From Bog-756 sp963703145 (lineage in GTDB: Bacteria > Actinomycetota > Acidimicrobiia > Acidimicrobiales > RAAP-2): a stretch of 64,000 nucleotides of DNA. Location: contig OY969793.1 of assembly GCA_963703145.1 (NCBI GenBank), positions 3,286,001-3,350,000 on the forward strand, given 5' to 3'. The notes under the pieces are model-generated. The model saw only the letters and a list, made by a program, of their open reading frames with translations. It did not search any database and was not told the DNA's origin. Below are positions 17,256-26,404 of this stretch, piece by piece. The first letter of the stretch is position 1, and the number at the start of each line of letters is the position of its first letter. The position numbers and the translations under genes were made by a program.

Positions 17256-18137
17256 TCACGCCACCCCGGTGTGGCCGGCGATGAGGTCGACCCAGCGGTC
17301 CACGAATGCCGGCGGGCAGTCGTGGCCCATGCCGTCCAGGACCTCGAACCGGGCGCCGGGAACGCACTCAGCTGTGCGCCGGCCGCCGCTGATGTCCACC
17401 AGCGTGTCGGCGTCACCGTGCATTACAAGGGTCGGGACACCGACCGACCGCAGGGCAGCAGACCGGCTTCCCGAGGCCATGATGCCCACGAGCTGGCGGG
17501 CCACACCGGCCGGGTCGAAGCAGCGGTCGTAGGCCGCGGCAGCCTCCGCGGCGATCCTGTCCCCGTCGAAGTGGCCGGGGCTCCCGTAGACACGGGCCCC
17601 CTCCTGTCGCTGGGCGATGGCCGAGTCGCGGTCCTTGGGCGGCGGCCCGGTCAGCACGGCCGCCGCCTCGGGCGTCGACTGGCCGACGTCGTGGTCTCCG
17701 GTGGTGGACATGATCGAGGTCATCGACACAAGGCGGGTGGGATGGTCGATGGCCAGCTGCTGGACGATCATCCCCCCCATCGAGGTCCCCACGACGTGGG
17801 CCCGGGCGATGCCCGACTCGTCCAGCACGGCCACGGCATCACCGGCCATGTCTGAGAGGCGGTAGGGCACGTCGGGCTCGCGCCCGTCGCGTAGAGCCCT
17901 GACCACCGCTGCCAGGTCGGGCTGGACCTGATCGAACTTGGTCGACAGGCCGACATCGCGATTGTCGAACCGGATGACGAACAGGCCTCGGGCCGCCAGC
18001 CTTTCGCACAGACCCGAGGGGTGGTCGATGGACTGGCGACCGAGGCCGTTGACCATTAGCAGCGCCGGATCGGCCGGGTCGCCGACGGTCTCGTAGTAGA
18101 GATCCACCGGGTCGTTGTGGGCGTAGGGCACGTGCAT
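17256..18137 (-). CDS. Alpha/beta hydrolase (TAP/epoxide-hydrolase-like)
   Basis: 293 residues from ATG 18137 (tggag just upstream). MHVPYAHNDPVDLYYETVGDPADPALLMVNGLGRQSID gives the oxyanion segment. VIRFDNRDVGLSTKFD and the elbow GTSMGG (serine near residue 115) follow, then an acid near HGDADTLVD and histidine in MGHDCPP. The RFDNRD-x-G-L-S motif is typical of a hydrolase group often annotated as TAP-like or RsbQ-like. The substrate is unknown. The open frame continues upstream into the next gene without protein-like content. It lies just downstream of the flavoprotein gene (48-bp gap), so the two are likely co-transcribed. Confidence 0.85.
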   Translation of the reverse strand: MHVPYAHNDPVDLYYETVGDPADPALLMVNGLGRQSIDHPSGLCERLAARGLFVIRFDNRDVGLSTKFDQVQPDLAAVVRALRDGREPDVPYRLSDMAGDAVAVLDESGIARAHVVGTSMGGMIVQQLAIDHPTRLVSMTSIMSTTGDHDVGQSTPEAAAVLTGPPPKDRDSAIAQRQEGARVYGSPGHFDGDRIAAEAAAAYDRCFDPAGVARQLVGIMASGSRSAALRSVGVPTLVMHGDADTLVDISGGRRTAECVPGARFEVLDGMGHDCPPAFVDRWVDLIAGHTGVA

Positions 18138-18184
18138 TCTCCAGGTGGTGGGGCGACGAACTCGGTCGCTCGGTGGCTGGGTGG

Positions 18185-19753
18185 TCAGTCCCGGGTGTGC
18201 CCGTCGCCCTCGAGCACGGCGTACCCGCAGTTGTAGCCGGGGATGAAGGTGACCCCGGGCCCACCGTGACAGCCGGCCCCACACAGGTAGAGACCCTCCA
18301 CCGGCACCGGGCTGTCGGGCCAGCCGCGCGGGCCGGGGCGGAAGGGGCCCATGAACTCCGGTTGGAGGAGGCCGTGGGTGAAGTCGCCACCAGTGCACCC
18401 GAACATCAGCTCGTAGGTGTACGCGGGGTAGTTGATCTGACGCTCGATGAGGTCCGGGAAGTTCGGCGCCCGGGTGGCGATCTTGGCCACGATCCGTTCG
18501 GCCATCTCGTCCCGCAGGCGTGACTGCTCCTGGCGGGTGGCGCCGATGGGTGCGGGATAGGCGAAGCTGCTGGCCACATGCTTGCCGGCCGGGGCGAGGT
18601 CGGGGTCGCGCAGTGTCGGCACCGACAGGTTGAACGACGGCGATGGCGGCACCAGTCCCCTCACCGAGTCCTCGAAGTCCTGCTGCTGCTGCTCCGCGGT
18701 GCTGAAGAACGTGACGTTATGGCGGAGATCGGCCTCGTTGAGCATCTCGTAGGGGCCGGCGTACTCGGGGAGCCCGCTCAGTGCGAAGTGGATCTGGAAG
18801 TAGGCGGCCCGGTGGTCGATGGCATCGACGCGCTCCACGAACGATGGAGGCAGTTCCTTTGGATCGAGTAGCTGGGTGAAGGTGGCCGTGGGGTCGAGGT
18901 TGGACACGACCACCGGGGCGGTGACCACCTCTTCGTCACCGAGGGCGACACCTTGGACCTTCCCACCGGCGGTGACGATCGAGGACACCTTCACGTGGCG
19001 GCGGAGCTCGCCGCCGTGCGCCTCGAACAGCGTCAGCAGGTGCTCGGACATGGTGCCGATGCCGCCGCGGACCTTGGACATGGTGGCGTCACCGGGTGAG
19101 GCCAGGGCGAAGGCGAGGCACAGGGCACTGCCGGCCGTGTAGGGCCCCCGGTAGGTGGAGTTGACGGCCAGGAAGGCCAGCATGCTGCGCACCTGGGCGT
19201 GGCGCTCCCGGTCCGGGAGGAACCGGTCGACCACATCCATCACACTGCCGAACAGGGCCGTGCGGATGGACTGGCGCTCCTTCTCGTTCGTGGCGCAGGC
19301 CCACATCTCGTCGAGCGACTTGGGCGGTTGGCGCACGTCGAAGCGCCCGATGGCCCGGGCCGGCGCTTCGGCCCATCCGGCCACCTCGGCCATACCCAGG
19401 ACCGCCTCCAGGCCGATGGTGTCGCTGAGGTGGGCCAGCAGCCGGTCGGGATCGCTGTAGAGCAGGATCGGAGGCTGCCCGTCCTCACCGATGGCGGCGG
19501 ACTGGACCTCGGGCTCGTAGATGGGGCACGAGGCAAATCCCAGATCGTCGAAGATCTCGTTCGGGATTGGGAATTGGATCGATCCGGCCAACTCGAAGCG
19601 GTAGCCACGGACCAGTTCAGTCGTGGTGGCCATGCCGCCGATGAAATGGTTCTTCTCGAGGCACAGAACCCGCATCCCGCCCCGAGCCATGACCGCCGCA
19701 GCGGTCAGCCCGTTGTGGCCAGCACCCACCACGATGGCGTCGTAATCCGACAT
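18185..19753 (-). CDS. Phytoene-desaturase-like FAD-dependent oxidoreductase
   Basis: 522 residues. The N-terminal dinucleotide-binding motif VVGAGHNGLTAAAVMARGGMRVLCLEKN is followed by GGMATT and RFELAGS, typical of the CrtI/phytoene-dehydrogenase superfamily. The C-terminus LYLCGAGCHGGPGVTFIPGYNCGYAVL is the second FAD-binding motif. Family members desaturate, isomerise or oxidise hydrophobic substrates (carotenoids, all-trans-retinol). No other carotenoid genes are nearby, so the substrate is open. ATG 19753 is chosen because it lies just before the Rossmann motif and has TACGGT 7 nt upstream. Confidence 0.85.
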   Translation of the reverse strand: MSDYDAIVVGAGHNGLTAAAVMARGGMRVLCLEKNHFIGGMATTTELVRGYRFELAGSIQFPIPNEIFDDLGFASCPIYEPEVQSAAIGEDGQPPILLYSDPDRLLAHLSDTIGLEAVLGMAEVAGWAEAPARAIGRFDVRQPPKSLDEMWACATNEKERQSIRTALFGSVMDVVDRFLPDRERHAQVRSMLAFLAVNSTYRGPYTAGSALCLAFALASPGDATMSKVRGGIGTMSEHLLTLFEAHGGELRRHVKVSSIVTAGGKVQGVALGDEEVVTAPVVVSNLDPTATFTQLLDPKELPPSFVERVDAIDHRAAYFQIHFALSGLPEYAGPYEMLNEADLRHNVTFFSTAEQQQQDFEDSVRGLVPPSPSFNLSVPTLRDPDLAPAGKHVASSFAYPAPIGATRQEQSRLRDEMAERIVAKIATRAPNFPDLIERQINYPAYTYELMFGCTGGDFTHGLLQPEFMGPFRPGPRGWPDSPVPVEGLYLCGAGCHGGPGVTFIPGYNCGYAVLEGDGHTRD

Positions 19754-20054
19754 GTCCGTGACCGTAGTGCACCCCGGTCGCGGCTGCCGGGTTGGAAGGT
19801 CGGGCTGGGGTGGCGCCTCGAGCCGCGGCGCGGGGGTGACCCAGGCGATCCGCGATCGACCAGGGACCAGCGTACCGTCAGCGCCCGAATACAAGCAATC
19901 AATTTCAAGAAAAAATGGACAATGCACCCGACGGAGGCCGGCCAATGGCGTGAGCGACCCCGCGATCGAGGTCGATCCTTAAGAAGAGGGCCGAAGCCGA
20001 CGATACCGGGAGGTCATCCCGCGGTGGGGTGCCCCGATCGCACGGGAGAGCGGG
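19754..20054. other. Divergent intergenic region with AT-rich patch
   Basis: About 300 bases between the minus-strand flavoprotein and the plus-strand PAS-GGDEF-EAL gene. It holds TACGGT (19761-19766, minus strand), 7 nt before the ATG at 19753, a leaderless -10 candidate. Positions about 19888-19925 form a run of A/T-rich sequence unusual for this genome and may mark an upstream promoter. No coding signal was seen. Confidence 0.4.
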
Positions 20055-22566
20055 GTGCGCGTGGATCTGCACATGGAGCACCTACCCCGTCACCTCGACT
20101 CGAACGGGTCCGTCAGTCCGACCATGACCGTCGTCGACCCGCCCATACGCTCGTCCACCGACGCCTCCGAGCGGAGGTTACGGGCCCTCGTCGCCCACGC
20201 CTACGACGGCATCGCCGTGCTCGACGCTCTTGGCGCCATCACCTATGCCAGCCCGCCGCTCTGCCGCATCCTGGGGGCGACCGAGGCAGACATCCTCGGT
20301 CAGCCCGGCCTCGACTACGTGGAACCCGTGGACGGTGCTCGCATGCGTGCCCAGGTGTTGGCCGGCACCAGCGGGGACGAGGTCGGTCCTATCGAGATGC
20401 GCATCCGCACGTCCCAGGGGGCCTGGCGCCCCTTCGAGGGCTACCGGACCGACCTGACCGGAGACCCTGACGTGGGTGGCATTGTGTGGAACCTGCGCGA
20501 TCTCTCGGATGCCCGTCAGGCCCAGGCCGCGTTACGACGGAGCGAGGAGCGCCTGCAGGCTCTGGCCGCGGGCTCGTCGGACGTGACCATCGTGAACGAC
20601 ATGACCGGGCGGACCAGCTATGCCGGGCCCTCCCTGGAGCGGGTGTTCGGCTACCGGCCCGAGGAGTTCGTCGGTACGCCGTACTACGCATTCGTGCATC
20701 CCGACGACCTGCCGGGAAACGTGGCGATTGCCTCGGAGACGCTGGCCGCCGGAGGCCGGACGTGGTCGTCGCGCTACCGACTCCGTCACCGGGACGGCTC
20801 GTGGCGGCGGGTCGACACCCGCTTCACCGACCTCCATGACAACCCGGCCGTCGGCGGTGTGGTGGCCAACATCCGCGACGTCACCGAGCAGACGCTGGTG
20901 GACGAGGCGCTGGCCGAGTCGGAATCCCTCTACCGTTCCATGGTCCATACTGCGGAGGAGGGAATCTCCATCCATGACCTCGACGGGCGGTTCACCTTCG
21001 TCAACCCCAAGATGGCGTCGCTCATCGGCACGAGCGTCGCCGACCTGCTCGAGAAGTCCATCTTCGATCTGGTCCACCCGGACGTCCGGCACATCGCGGT
21101 CCAGAAACTGGCCCGGCGCCAGTCGGGCATCGCCGAGCACTACGAGTTCGGTCTGCTCAAACAGGACGGCACGCTGTGCGATGTGTTGATCAGTGCCAGC
21201 CCACTCCTCGATGCTGATGGCGCCATCACCGGGGTCCTGTCCATGTTCACCGACCTCCGAGAGCGGAAGCGCGCCGAGGCGGAGAACATCCGGCTGGCGC
21301 TCGAGGACTCGCTGACCGGCGTGGCCAGCCGAGCGCTCGTGGTCGACCGGCTGGCCCAGCTCGTCGCCGGCCAGCACCAGCACCCGGGGACGGCTGCGGT
21401 GATGTTCATGGACCTCGACAGCTTCAAGCAGGTCAACGACTCACACGGGCACAGCGTCGGGGACCAGCTGCTGCGCGAGGTGGCGGCTCGCATCCGGGCA
21501 TCGGTCCGCCCCCAGGACACGGTCGGTCGGTACGGGGGGGACGAGTTCGTCATCATTCTGGATCGACTCGACGCGATCGGCGATGCCGTCCGGGTCGCCG
21601 AGCGGATCGTCAAGGCCCTGGACAAGCCGGTCGAGGTGAACGGGTCGCTGCTGTCGGCCACAGCCAGCATTGGGATCGCCTTCACGCCGGTGGACACCCC
21701 CGATGCCCTCATGCGGGACGCCGACATCGCCATGTACCGGGCCAAGGAGCGTGGCGGGTCCCGCTACGAGCTGTTCGATGCCGCCCTTGGGGCCCGGGCC
21801 AAGGAGCGCCTCGGCTTCGAGATGGACCTGCGCGGCCATCCAGCGTCGGGAGCTGCATCTGCACTACCAGCCCGTGGTCAGTCTCGACGGACTGGTCACC
21901 GGGTTCGAGGCCCTGGCCCGTTGGGAGCACCCCGTGCGGGGGACGGTGTCACCCGCCGAGTTCATCCCGGTGGCGGAATCAACCGGGACGATCGTCGACC
22001 TCGGCATCTGGATCCTCGAGCAGGCCTGCCGGGACCTCAGTCGGTGGCAGGCCCGTGCGGGTCAGGAGTCGCTCACCATGGCAGTGAACCTCTCCGGACG
22101 CCAGCTGGTCGACGCCGACATCGTCGCCAAGGTGGCATCGGTGGTCCGGGCCAACGCGCTGGATCCCGCAGCGCTGTATCTGGAGATCACCGAGAGCGTA
22201 CTGATGGAGGACACCGCGGCCGCATCATCGGCCCTTACCGGCATCCACGATCTCGGGGTCAAGCTCGCCGTCGACGACTTCGGCACCGGGTACTCGTCGT
22301 TGTTGTACCTCCGGCGGTTCCCGGTGGACGTCCTCAAGCTGGACCGGTCATTCGTCTCCGGCGTCGACGAGAACGCTCAGGATGCCACCATCGTTCGGTC
22401 GGTGATCGATCTGGCCCACTCGTTGGGTCTGGAGGCGGTGGCCGAGGGGGTGGAGACCGCGGGTCAGCTGGCGGCGCTCCAGACCATGGGCTGCGACCTC
22501 GCCCAGGGGTACTACTGGTCGCCTGGTGTGCCGGCGGCGATGATCGACCTGATGCTCGACCGCTGA
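20055..22566 (+). pseudogene. PAS-PAS-PAS-GGDEF-EAL cyclic-di-GMP protein, frameshifted before EAL
   Basis: Bifunctional c-di-GMP signalling protein. The first frame (GTG 20055) has three PAS sensor domains (roughly residues 35-155, 165-280, 290-405). A GGDEF diguanylate cyclase domain follows, with the intact motif RYGGDEF near residue 494 and the DLDSFKQVND metal site. At about 21834 the frame is lost. The next frame carries a full EAL phosphodiesterase domain: LHLHYQPVVS, GFEALARWEHP (EAL), DDFGTGYSSL and a QGYYWSP end, stopping at 22566. Two missing G/C bases in CGCGGCC, or one extra base, account for the shift. Without correction the product is a PAS-GGDEF protein with a nonsense tail. 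No membrane segment is seen. Confidence 0.88.
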
Positions 22567-22736
22567 GCGGGACGCGATGGCCTGGAACGGTCATGGACCC
22601 ATGGCCACGGCGTACGGGTTCGGGTCTGAACCGATGAGTCCGGGTGCCCGGTACCGTCACTGTGGCGCACGAGGTGCTACCTGAACCGCGGCGGCGATCG
22701 CCCCGGGAACACGTCGAGACCGAACAGGAGATCTGG

Positions 22737-24221
22737 ATGAGCGACGTCGCTGAACCCGTGGATCGACTGGGCGTGGACGGTCCGGACCCCCGGCGGTGGG
22801 CGATCCTGGCCGTGGTGGTGATGGCCCAGCTGATGGTGGTGCTGGACGCATCGATCGTCACCATCGCCCTCCCGTCGGCACAGCGTGCCCTCCATATCTC
22901 GGTGGCCAACCGGCAGTGGGTGATCACGGCGTACACGCTGGCCTTTGGGGGATTGCTCCTGCTGGGTGGACGCATCGCCGACTTCCGGGGCCGGAAGCGG
23001 ATGTTCATCATCGGGCTCATCGGGTTCGGAGCGGCGTCAGCGCTGGGCGGGCTGGCCACCGACCAGGCGATGCTGTTCGGCGCCCGTGCCCTGCAGGGCG
23101 CCTTCGCCGCGCTCATGGCCCCGGCCGCCCTCTCCATCTTGACCATCACGTTCCAGGAGGACCCGAAGGAGCGAGCCAAGGCCTTCGGTGCCTATGGCGC
23201 CGTGTCCGGTGCCGGAGGCGCCATCGGCGTACTGGCTGGCGGAATCCTGACCCAGTACGCATCGTGGCGCTGGTGCCTGCTGGTCAATGTCCCTATCGCA
23301 CTGCTGACCGCGCTGGCGGCCTACCGGGTCGTCCACGAGAGCCGGGTTCAGGGGACGACGCGCTACGACGTGCTGGGCGCCTTCTTGTCGACGGCGGGGC
23401 TGGTGAGCCTGGTCTACGGCTTCACCAAGGCCGAGTCCGACGGATGGGCGTCGGGGACCACCCTGGCACTCCTGGGAGTGGCCGTGATCCTGCTGGTCGT
23501 GTTCGTGCTCGTTGAGTCCCGGAGCACCCATCCGCTGCTGCCGCTCCGGGTGGTCGCCGAACGGAACCGGGGTGGGGCGTTCCTGGCCTCGCTCCTGACT
23601 GGTGCCGGGCTCTTCGCCATGTTCGTATTCCTCAGCTACTACCTCCAGAGCGTCCTCCATTACTCGGCCCTGAAGGCCGGCATCGCCTTCTTGCCGTTCG
23701 CCGCGGGGATCATCCTCGCCGCGTCGGCCTCCACGGTGCTGGTGCCGCGGATCGGTCCCCGGGTCCCGATGGCGCTCGGTCTCCTGATCGGTGCCGTCGG
23801 CTTGGCCTGGTTGAGCCGGATTGGTGTCGACACGTCGTTCTGGACCCACGTGCTGCCTCCCGAGATCCTGATGAGCGTCGGCCTGGGCCTGGCATTCCCC
23901 GCGCTCAGCAGCACCGCCCTCATCAAGGTGAGCGACGAGGACTCGGGTGTCGCCAGTGCACTGGTCAACACCACCCAGCAGGTGGGTGGGTCCTTGGGGA
24001 CCGCGTTGCTGAACACCGTGGCGGCCACGGCGACGGCCAGCTACCTGGTCACTCACGGCCCCGGTTCGGCGCTGGCCGGCGTGGTGCACGGCTACTCGCT
24101 GGCCTTCACCGCCGGGGCGGGGATGTTGGTGCTCGGGGCCATCGTGAGTGCGGTGTTCGTCACAGCCCGACCCCAGGACATACCCAGCGAGGGTGGTGCG
24201 CTGGCTGCCACACCGGCGTGA
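22737..24221 (+). CDS. DHA2-family MFS drug/proton antiporter (EmrB/QacA type)
   Basis: 494 residues with about 14 membrane helices. Early LDASIVTIALPSAQRALHIS is the characteristic DHA2 motif in helix 1, GGRIADFRGRKRMFI is MFS motif A in loop 2-3, and GAVSGAGGAIGVLAGGILTQYASWRW is the antiporter motif C region. It exports hydrophobic or cationic compounds using the proton gradient. The ATG at 22737 follows caggag with 6-nt spacing. The frame is open 93 nt upstream but without protein character. A second DHA2 exporter is at 37236. No adjacent regulator is visible. Confidence 0.88.
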   Translation: MSDVAEPVDRLGVDGPDPRRWAILAVVVMAQLMVVLDASIVTIALPSAQRALHISVANRQWVITAYTLAFGGLLLLGGRIADFRGRKRMFIIGLIGFGAASALGGLATDQAMLFGARALQGAFAALMAPAALSILTITFQEDPKERAKAFGAYGAVSGAGGAIGVLAGGILTQYASWRWCLLVNVPIALLTALAAYRVVHESRVQGTTRYDVLGAFLSTAGLVSLVYGFTKAESDGWASGTTLALLGVAVILLVVFVLVESRSTHPLLPLRVVAERNRGGAFLASLLTGAGLFAMFVFLSYYLQSVLHYSALKAGIAFLPFAAGIILAASASTVLVPRIGPRVPMALGLLIGAVGLAWLSRIGVDTSFWTHVLPPEILMSVGLGLAFPALSSTALIKVSDEDSGVASALVNTTQQVGGSLGTALLNTVAATATASYLVTHGPGSALAGVVHGYSLAFTAGAGMLVLGAIVSAVFVTARPQDIPSEGGALAATPA

Positions 24222-24236
24222 CTTGCAGGGGAGGCC

Positions 24237-24242
24237 TACGCT
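24237..24242 (+). promoter_or_regulatory. -10 box TACGCT for leaderless VOC gene
   Basis: TACGCT lies exactly 6 nt before the ATG at 24249 and only 15 nt after the exporter stop codon, so the VOC gene appears to have its own promoter rather than being read through. Confidence 0.45.
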
Positions 24243-24248
24243 CTGGCC

Positions 24249-24734
24249 ATGCTCACCGGATTCGCACACACTGCCGTCTGTGTCGGCAATGTGGACGAGG
24301 CGACCGCCTGGTACACCGAGGTACTCGGACTCGACATGCTGTCCCCGCCCTACGAACTGTCCGGTGCGGCGATCGAGCAGGACATGGGGGAGTTGGTCCC
24401 GAGCCCGGTGGTGGTCAAGGCGGCCATCGTAGGGCTGGCTGCGGACGACCACGTCCTGGAGCTCATCGAGTACCCACGCGTCGACGCCCCTGAGGGTCCA
24501 GCCAGCCGACCGGATATCACTCGACCTGGTCTTACCCATGTCGGCCTGGTGTGCGACGATCTCGTGCAGACCCGGTCCGACCTGGAGGCGCGCGGTGTCG
24601 AGTTCCTCACCTCGGGGATAGCCGACGTCGCTGGTCTGCGGACCACGTGGTTCCGTGATCCGTGGGGAACAGTGCTGATCCTCCTCGAGAAGCACCACGG
24701 AGAGCGCCCTTATTGGCGGCAGTATCAGGCATGA
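24249..24734 (+). CDS. VOC-superfamily (glyoxalase/dioxygenase-like) protein
   Basis: 161 residues with two beta-alpha-beta-beta-beta modules: GFAHTAVCVGNVDEATAWYTEVLGLDML, then LTHVGLVCDDLVQTRSDLEARGVEFL and TTWFRDPWGTVLILLEK. Metal ligands H (AHTAV), E (LELIEY), H (LTHVGL) and E (LILLEK) appear in the canonical places, so it may be an active metalloenzyme such as a glyoxalase, epimerase or ring-cleaving enzyme. The specific reaction is not decidable. The ligand set resembles methylmalonyl-CoA epimerase, but the usual flanking mutase genes are absent. Confidence 0.75.
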   Translation: MLTGFAHTAVCVGNVDEATAWYTEVLGLDMLSPPYELSGAAIEQDMGELVPSPVVVKAAIVGLAADDHVLELIEYPRVDAPEGPASRPDITRPGLTHVGLVCDDLVQTRSDLEARGVEFLTSGIADVAGLRTTWFRDPWGTVLILLEKHHGERPYWRQYQA

Positions 24735-24767
24735 CTGGGTGGCGCCCGTGACAGGGGACACCGGGCG

Positions 24768-25166
24768 ATGAGCGGCTCGGGCCGCCCCACGAGCCCGTCT
24801 GCGGTCGTGGAGCACTACCTCGATCGCCTCGTGGCCCACGAGTGGGCGGCGGTGGCGGCCTGCCTGGCCGACGACGTCGTGCGGATCGGGCCATTCGGTG
24901 ATGTCTACGCAGGCCGTGAGCGCTACGTGTCCTTCCTCGCCGAGTTGATGCCCACCCTTGGCGGCTATGCCATGGAGGTGCACCGGATCAGGCCGGTTGC
25001 CTCCCACGAGGACGATGGACCCCCCAGCCCAGCGACCGTCCTGGCGGAGCTGACCGAAACGGTGGCGCTGGACGGTGAGGCGGTCGACACGGCGGAGCTG
25101 CTGGTGTTCGATGTCGACCCGCGACTCCTCATCACCCGCATCTCGATCTTCGTCCAACGTACCTAG
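24768..25166 (+). CDS. SnoaL-like / NTF2-fold protein
   Basis: 132 residues. SAVVEHYLDRLVAHEWAAVAACLADDVVRIGPFGDVYAGRERYVSFLAELMPTLGGYAME is the typical first half of a SnoaL-like cone: helix pair, then the DDVVR strand and the G-R-E-x-Y helix. The C-terminal strands end LLITRISIFVQR. Such proteins are isomerases, hydrolases or ligand binders; none can be chosen. It starts 33 nt after the VOC gene, with agggga about 16 nt before the ATG. Confidence 0.65.
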   Translation: MSGSGRPTSPSAVVEHYLDRLVAHEWAAVAACLADDVVRIGPFGDVYAGRERYVSFLAELMPTLGGYAMEVHRIRPVASHEDDGPPSPATVLAELTETVALDGEAVDTAELLVFDVDPRLLITRISIFVQRT

Positions 25167-25208
25167 TCGGGACCGGGTGCGAGACAGCCGCACCGGCGTA
25201 GACCAGGG

Positions 25209-25229
25209 GTTCTGATCCGGGACCAGAAC
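25209..25229. promoter_or_regulatory. 21-bp imperfect palindrome
   Basis: GTTCTGATCC-G-GGACCAGAAC has 10-bp arms with one mismatch, lying between the SnoaL-like gene and the oxidoreductase at 25340. It could be an operator for the latter or a terminator stem for the former. Confidence 0.35.
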
Positions 25230-25339
25230 GAACGTGGCCCGGTCGTCCCTCGGCGGTGAGCTGGTCGCCCGAGGCGTGGAAGTTTCGGTGGCCGTTGAGC
25301 GTTGGACCGGTGAGGGGAACAGCTCCGAAGGGAGCCACC

Positions 25340-26260
25340 ATGGCCCGAGCAGTGCAGTTCGACCAGTACGGGGATAGGTCGGTCCTCCACGTAGCCGACG
25401 TTCCCGTCCCGACCCCACCGGCCGGTGAGGTGGTGATCGAGGTGCGTGCCGCCGGCATCAATCCCGGTGAGGCATCGATCCGCAAGGGTCTCCTCGACGC
25501 GAGGTTCCCAGCGTCGTTTCCCTCCGGCGAAGGTAGCGACCTCGCCGGCGTCGTCCACGCCGTCGGTGACGGCGTCACCGAGTTCACGGTTGGGGACGAG
25601 GTCCTCGGTTGGTCGGAGCGCCGCTCGAGTCATGCCGAGTACACCGCCGTCCCTGTCACCCAGCTGATTGCGAAGCCGGACGGGCTGAGCTGGAACGTCG
25701 CCGGTTCGCTCTATGTCGTGGGGTGCACCGCGTACGCCGCGGTCCGGGCGGTCGGCGTAGGCCGTGGCGATACGGTTGCCGTGTCGGCCGCGGCGGGCGG
25801 GGTCGGAAGTGTCGTCGTTCAGCTGTTGCGGGCCAAGGGCGCGAATGTGCTCGGCATCGCCTCGCCGGACAACCACGAGTGGCTCGCCACCCACGGAGTG
25901 ACACCGGTCGCCTACGGCGACGGGATCGCCGACCGTCTCAGGGCGCTCGCGCCGACTGGTATCGACGCGTTCATCGATCTCTTCGGCCCGGAGTACATCC
26001 AACTCGCTGTCGATCTGGGCGTCGCTCCAGGCCGGATCGAAACCATCATCTCGTGGGAGAAGGCCCAAGAGGTCGGGGCGAAATCCGAGGGGAGCGGCGA
26101 CGCGACCACAACCGCGGTGCTGTCGGAGGTGGCGGACCTGGTGGCGTCGGGCCAGATCGAGATCCCCATTGCCGCGACGTACCCGCTGGACCAGGTCCGT
26201 GACGCGTTCGCCATGCTCGAGGATCGCCACACCCACGGCAAGATCGTCCTGGTCCCCTGA
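25340..26260 (+). CDS. NADP-dependent quinone oxidoreductase-like enzyme (MDR superfamily)
   Basis: 306 residues of the zinc-free medium-chain reductase type. VVIEVRAAGINPGEASIRKG is the GroES-like domain, and there are no zinc ligands. The nucleotide-binding loop AAAGGVGSVVVQLLRAKGANVLG sits near residue 155, and the C-terminus is GKIVLVP. It reduces quinones, enones or similar acceptors with NADPH. ATG 25340 has ggag at 25331-25334. The frame extends upstream to 25256 but without homology-like sequence. It is monocistronic, followed by a possible hairpin at 26304. Confidence 0.85.
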   Translation: MARAVQFDQYGDRSVLHVADVPVPTPPAGEVVIEVRAAGINPGEASIRKGLLDARFPASFPSGEGSDLAGVVHAVGDGVTEFTVGDEVLGWSERRSSHAEYTAVPVTQLIAKPDGLSWNVAGSLYVVGCTAYAAVRAVGVGRGDTVAVSAAAGGVGSVVVQLLRAKGANVLGIASPDNHEWLATHGVTPVAYGDGIADRLRALAPTGIDAFIDLFGPEYIQLAVDLGVAPGRIETIISWEKAQEVGAKSEGSGDATTTAVLSEVADLVASGQIEIPIAATYPLDQVRDAFAMLEDRHTHGKIVLVP

Positions 26261-26303
26261 CTGGGTCATCCACCCCCGCGCCCCGTATCCCGCCCGGGCC
26301 TGA

Positions 26304-26328
26304 GCGGGTTGGGCCGGCCCGAGCCCGC
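26304..26328 (+). terminator. GC-rich hairpin after the quinone oxidoreductase
   Basis: GCGGGTTGGGCC / GGCCCGAGCCCGC forms an imperfect 12-bp stem 44 nt after the oxidoreductase stop. It is plausible as an intrinsic terminator but has no U-tract. Confidence 0.35.
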
Positions 26329-26352
26329 GGTACGGCCGTCTGAGCAGCCGAG

Positions 26353-26376
26353 TGTCAGATTTGGGATGATCTGACA
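26353..26376. promoter_or_regulatory. Inverted repeat TGTCAGAT-N8-ATCTGACA
   Basis: Perfect 8-bp arms separated by 8 nt, centred 40 nt before the start of the DUF2834-like gene at 26405. Geometry and position suggest an operator for that gene; the regulator is unknown. Confidence 0.45.
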
Positions 26377-26404
26377 TCTCATCGACTGGGATTCGGAGGG
26401 GGAA

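Noticed and set aside
20532..21383. Minus-strand frame opposite the PAS domains
   Set aside because: Shadow of the PAS-GGDEF gene; no motifs.
23037..25418. 793-residue minus-strand frame opposite the DHA2 exporter
   Set aside because: Shadow frame rich in Arg, Gly, His and Gln with no motif; the plus-strand genes are clear.
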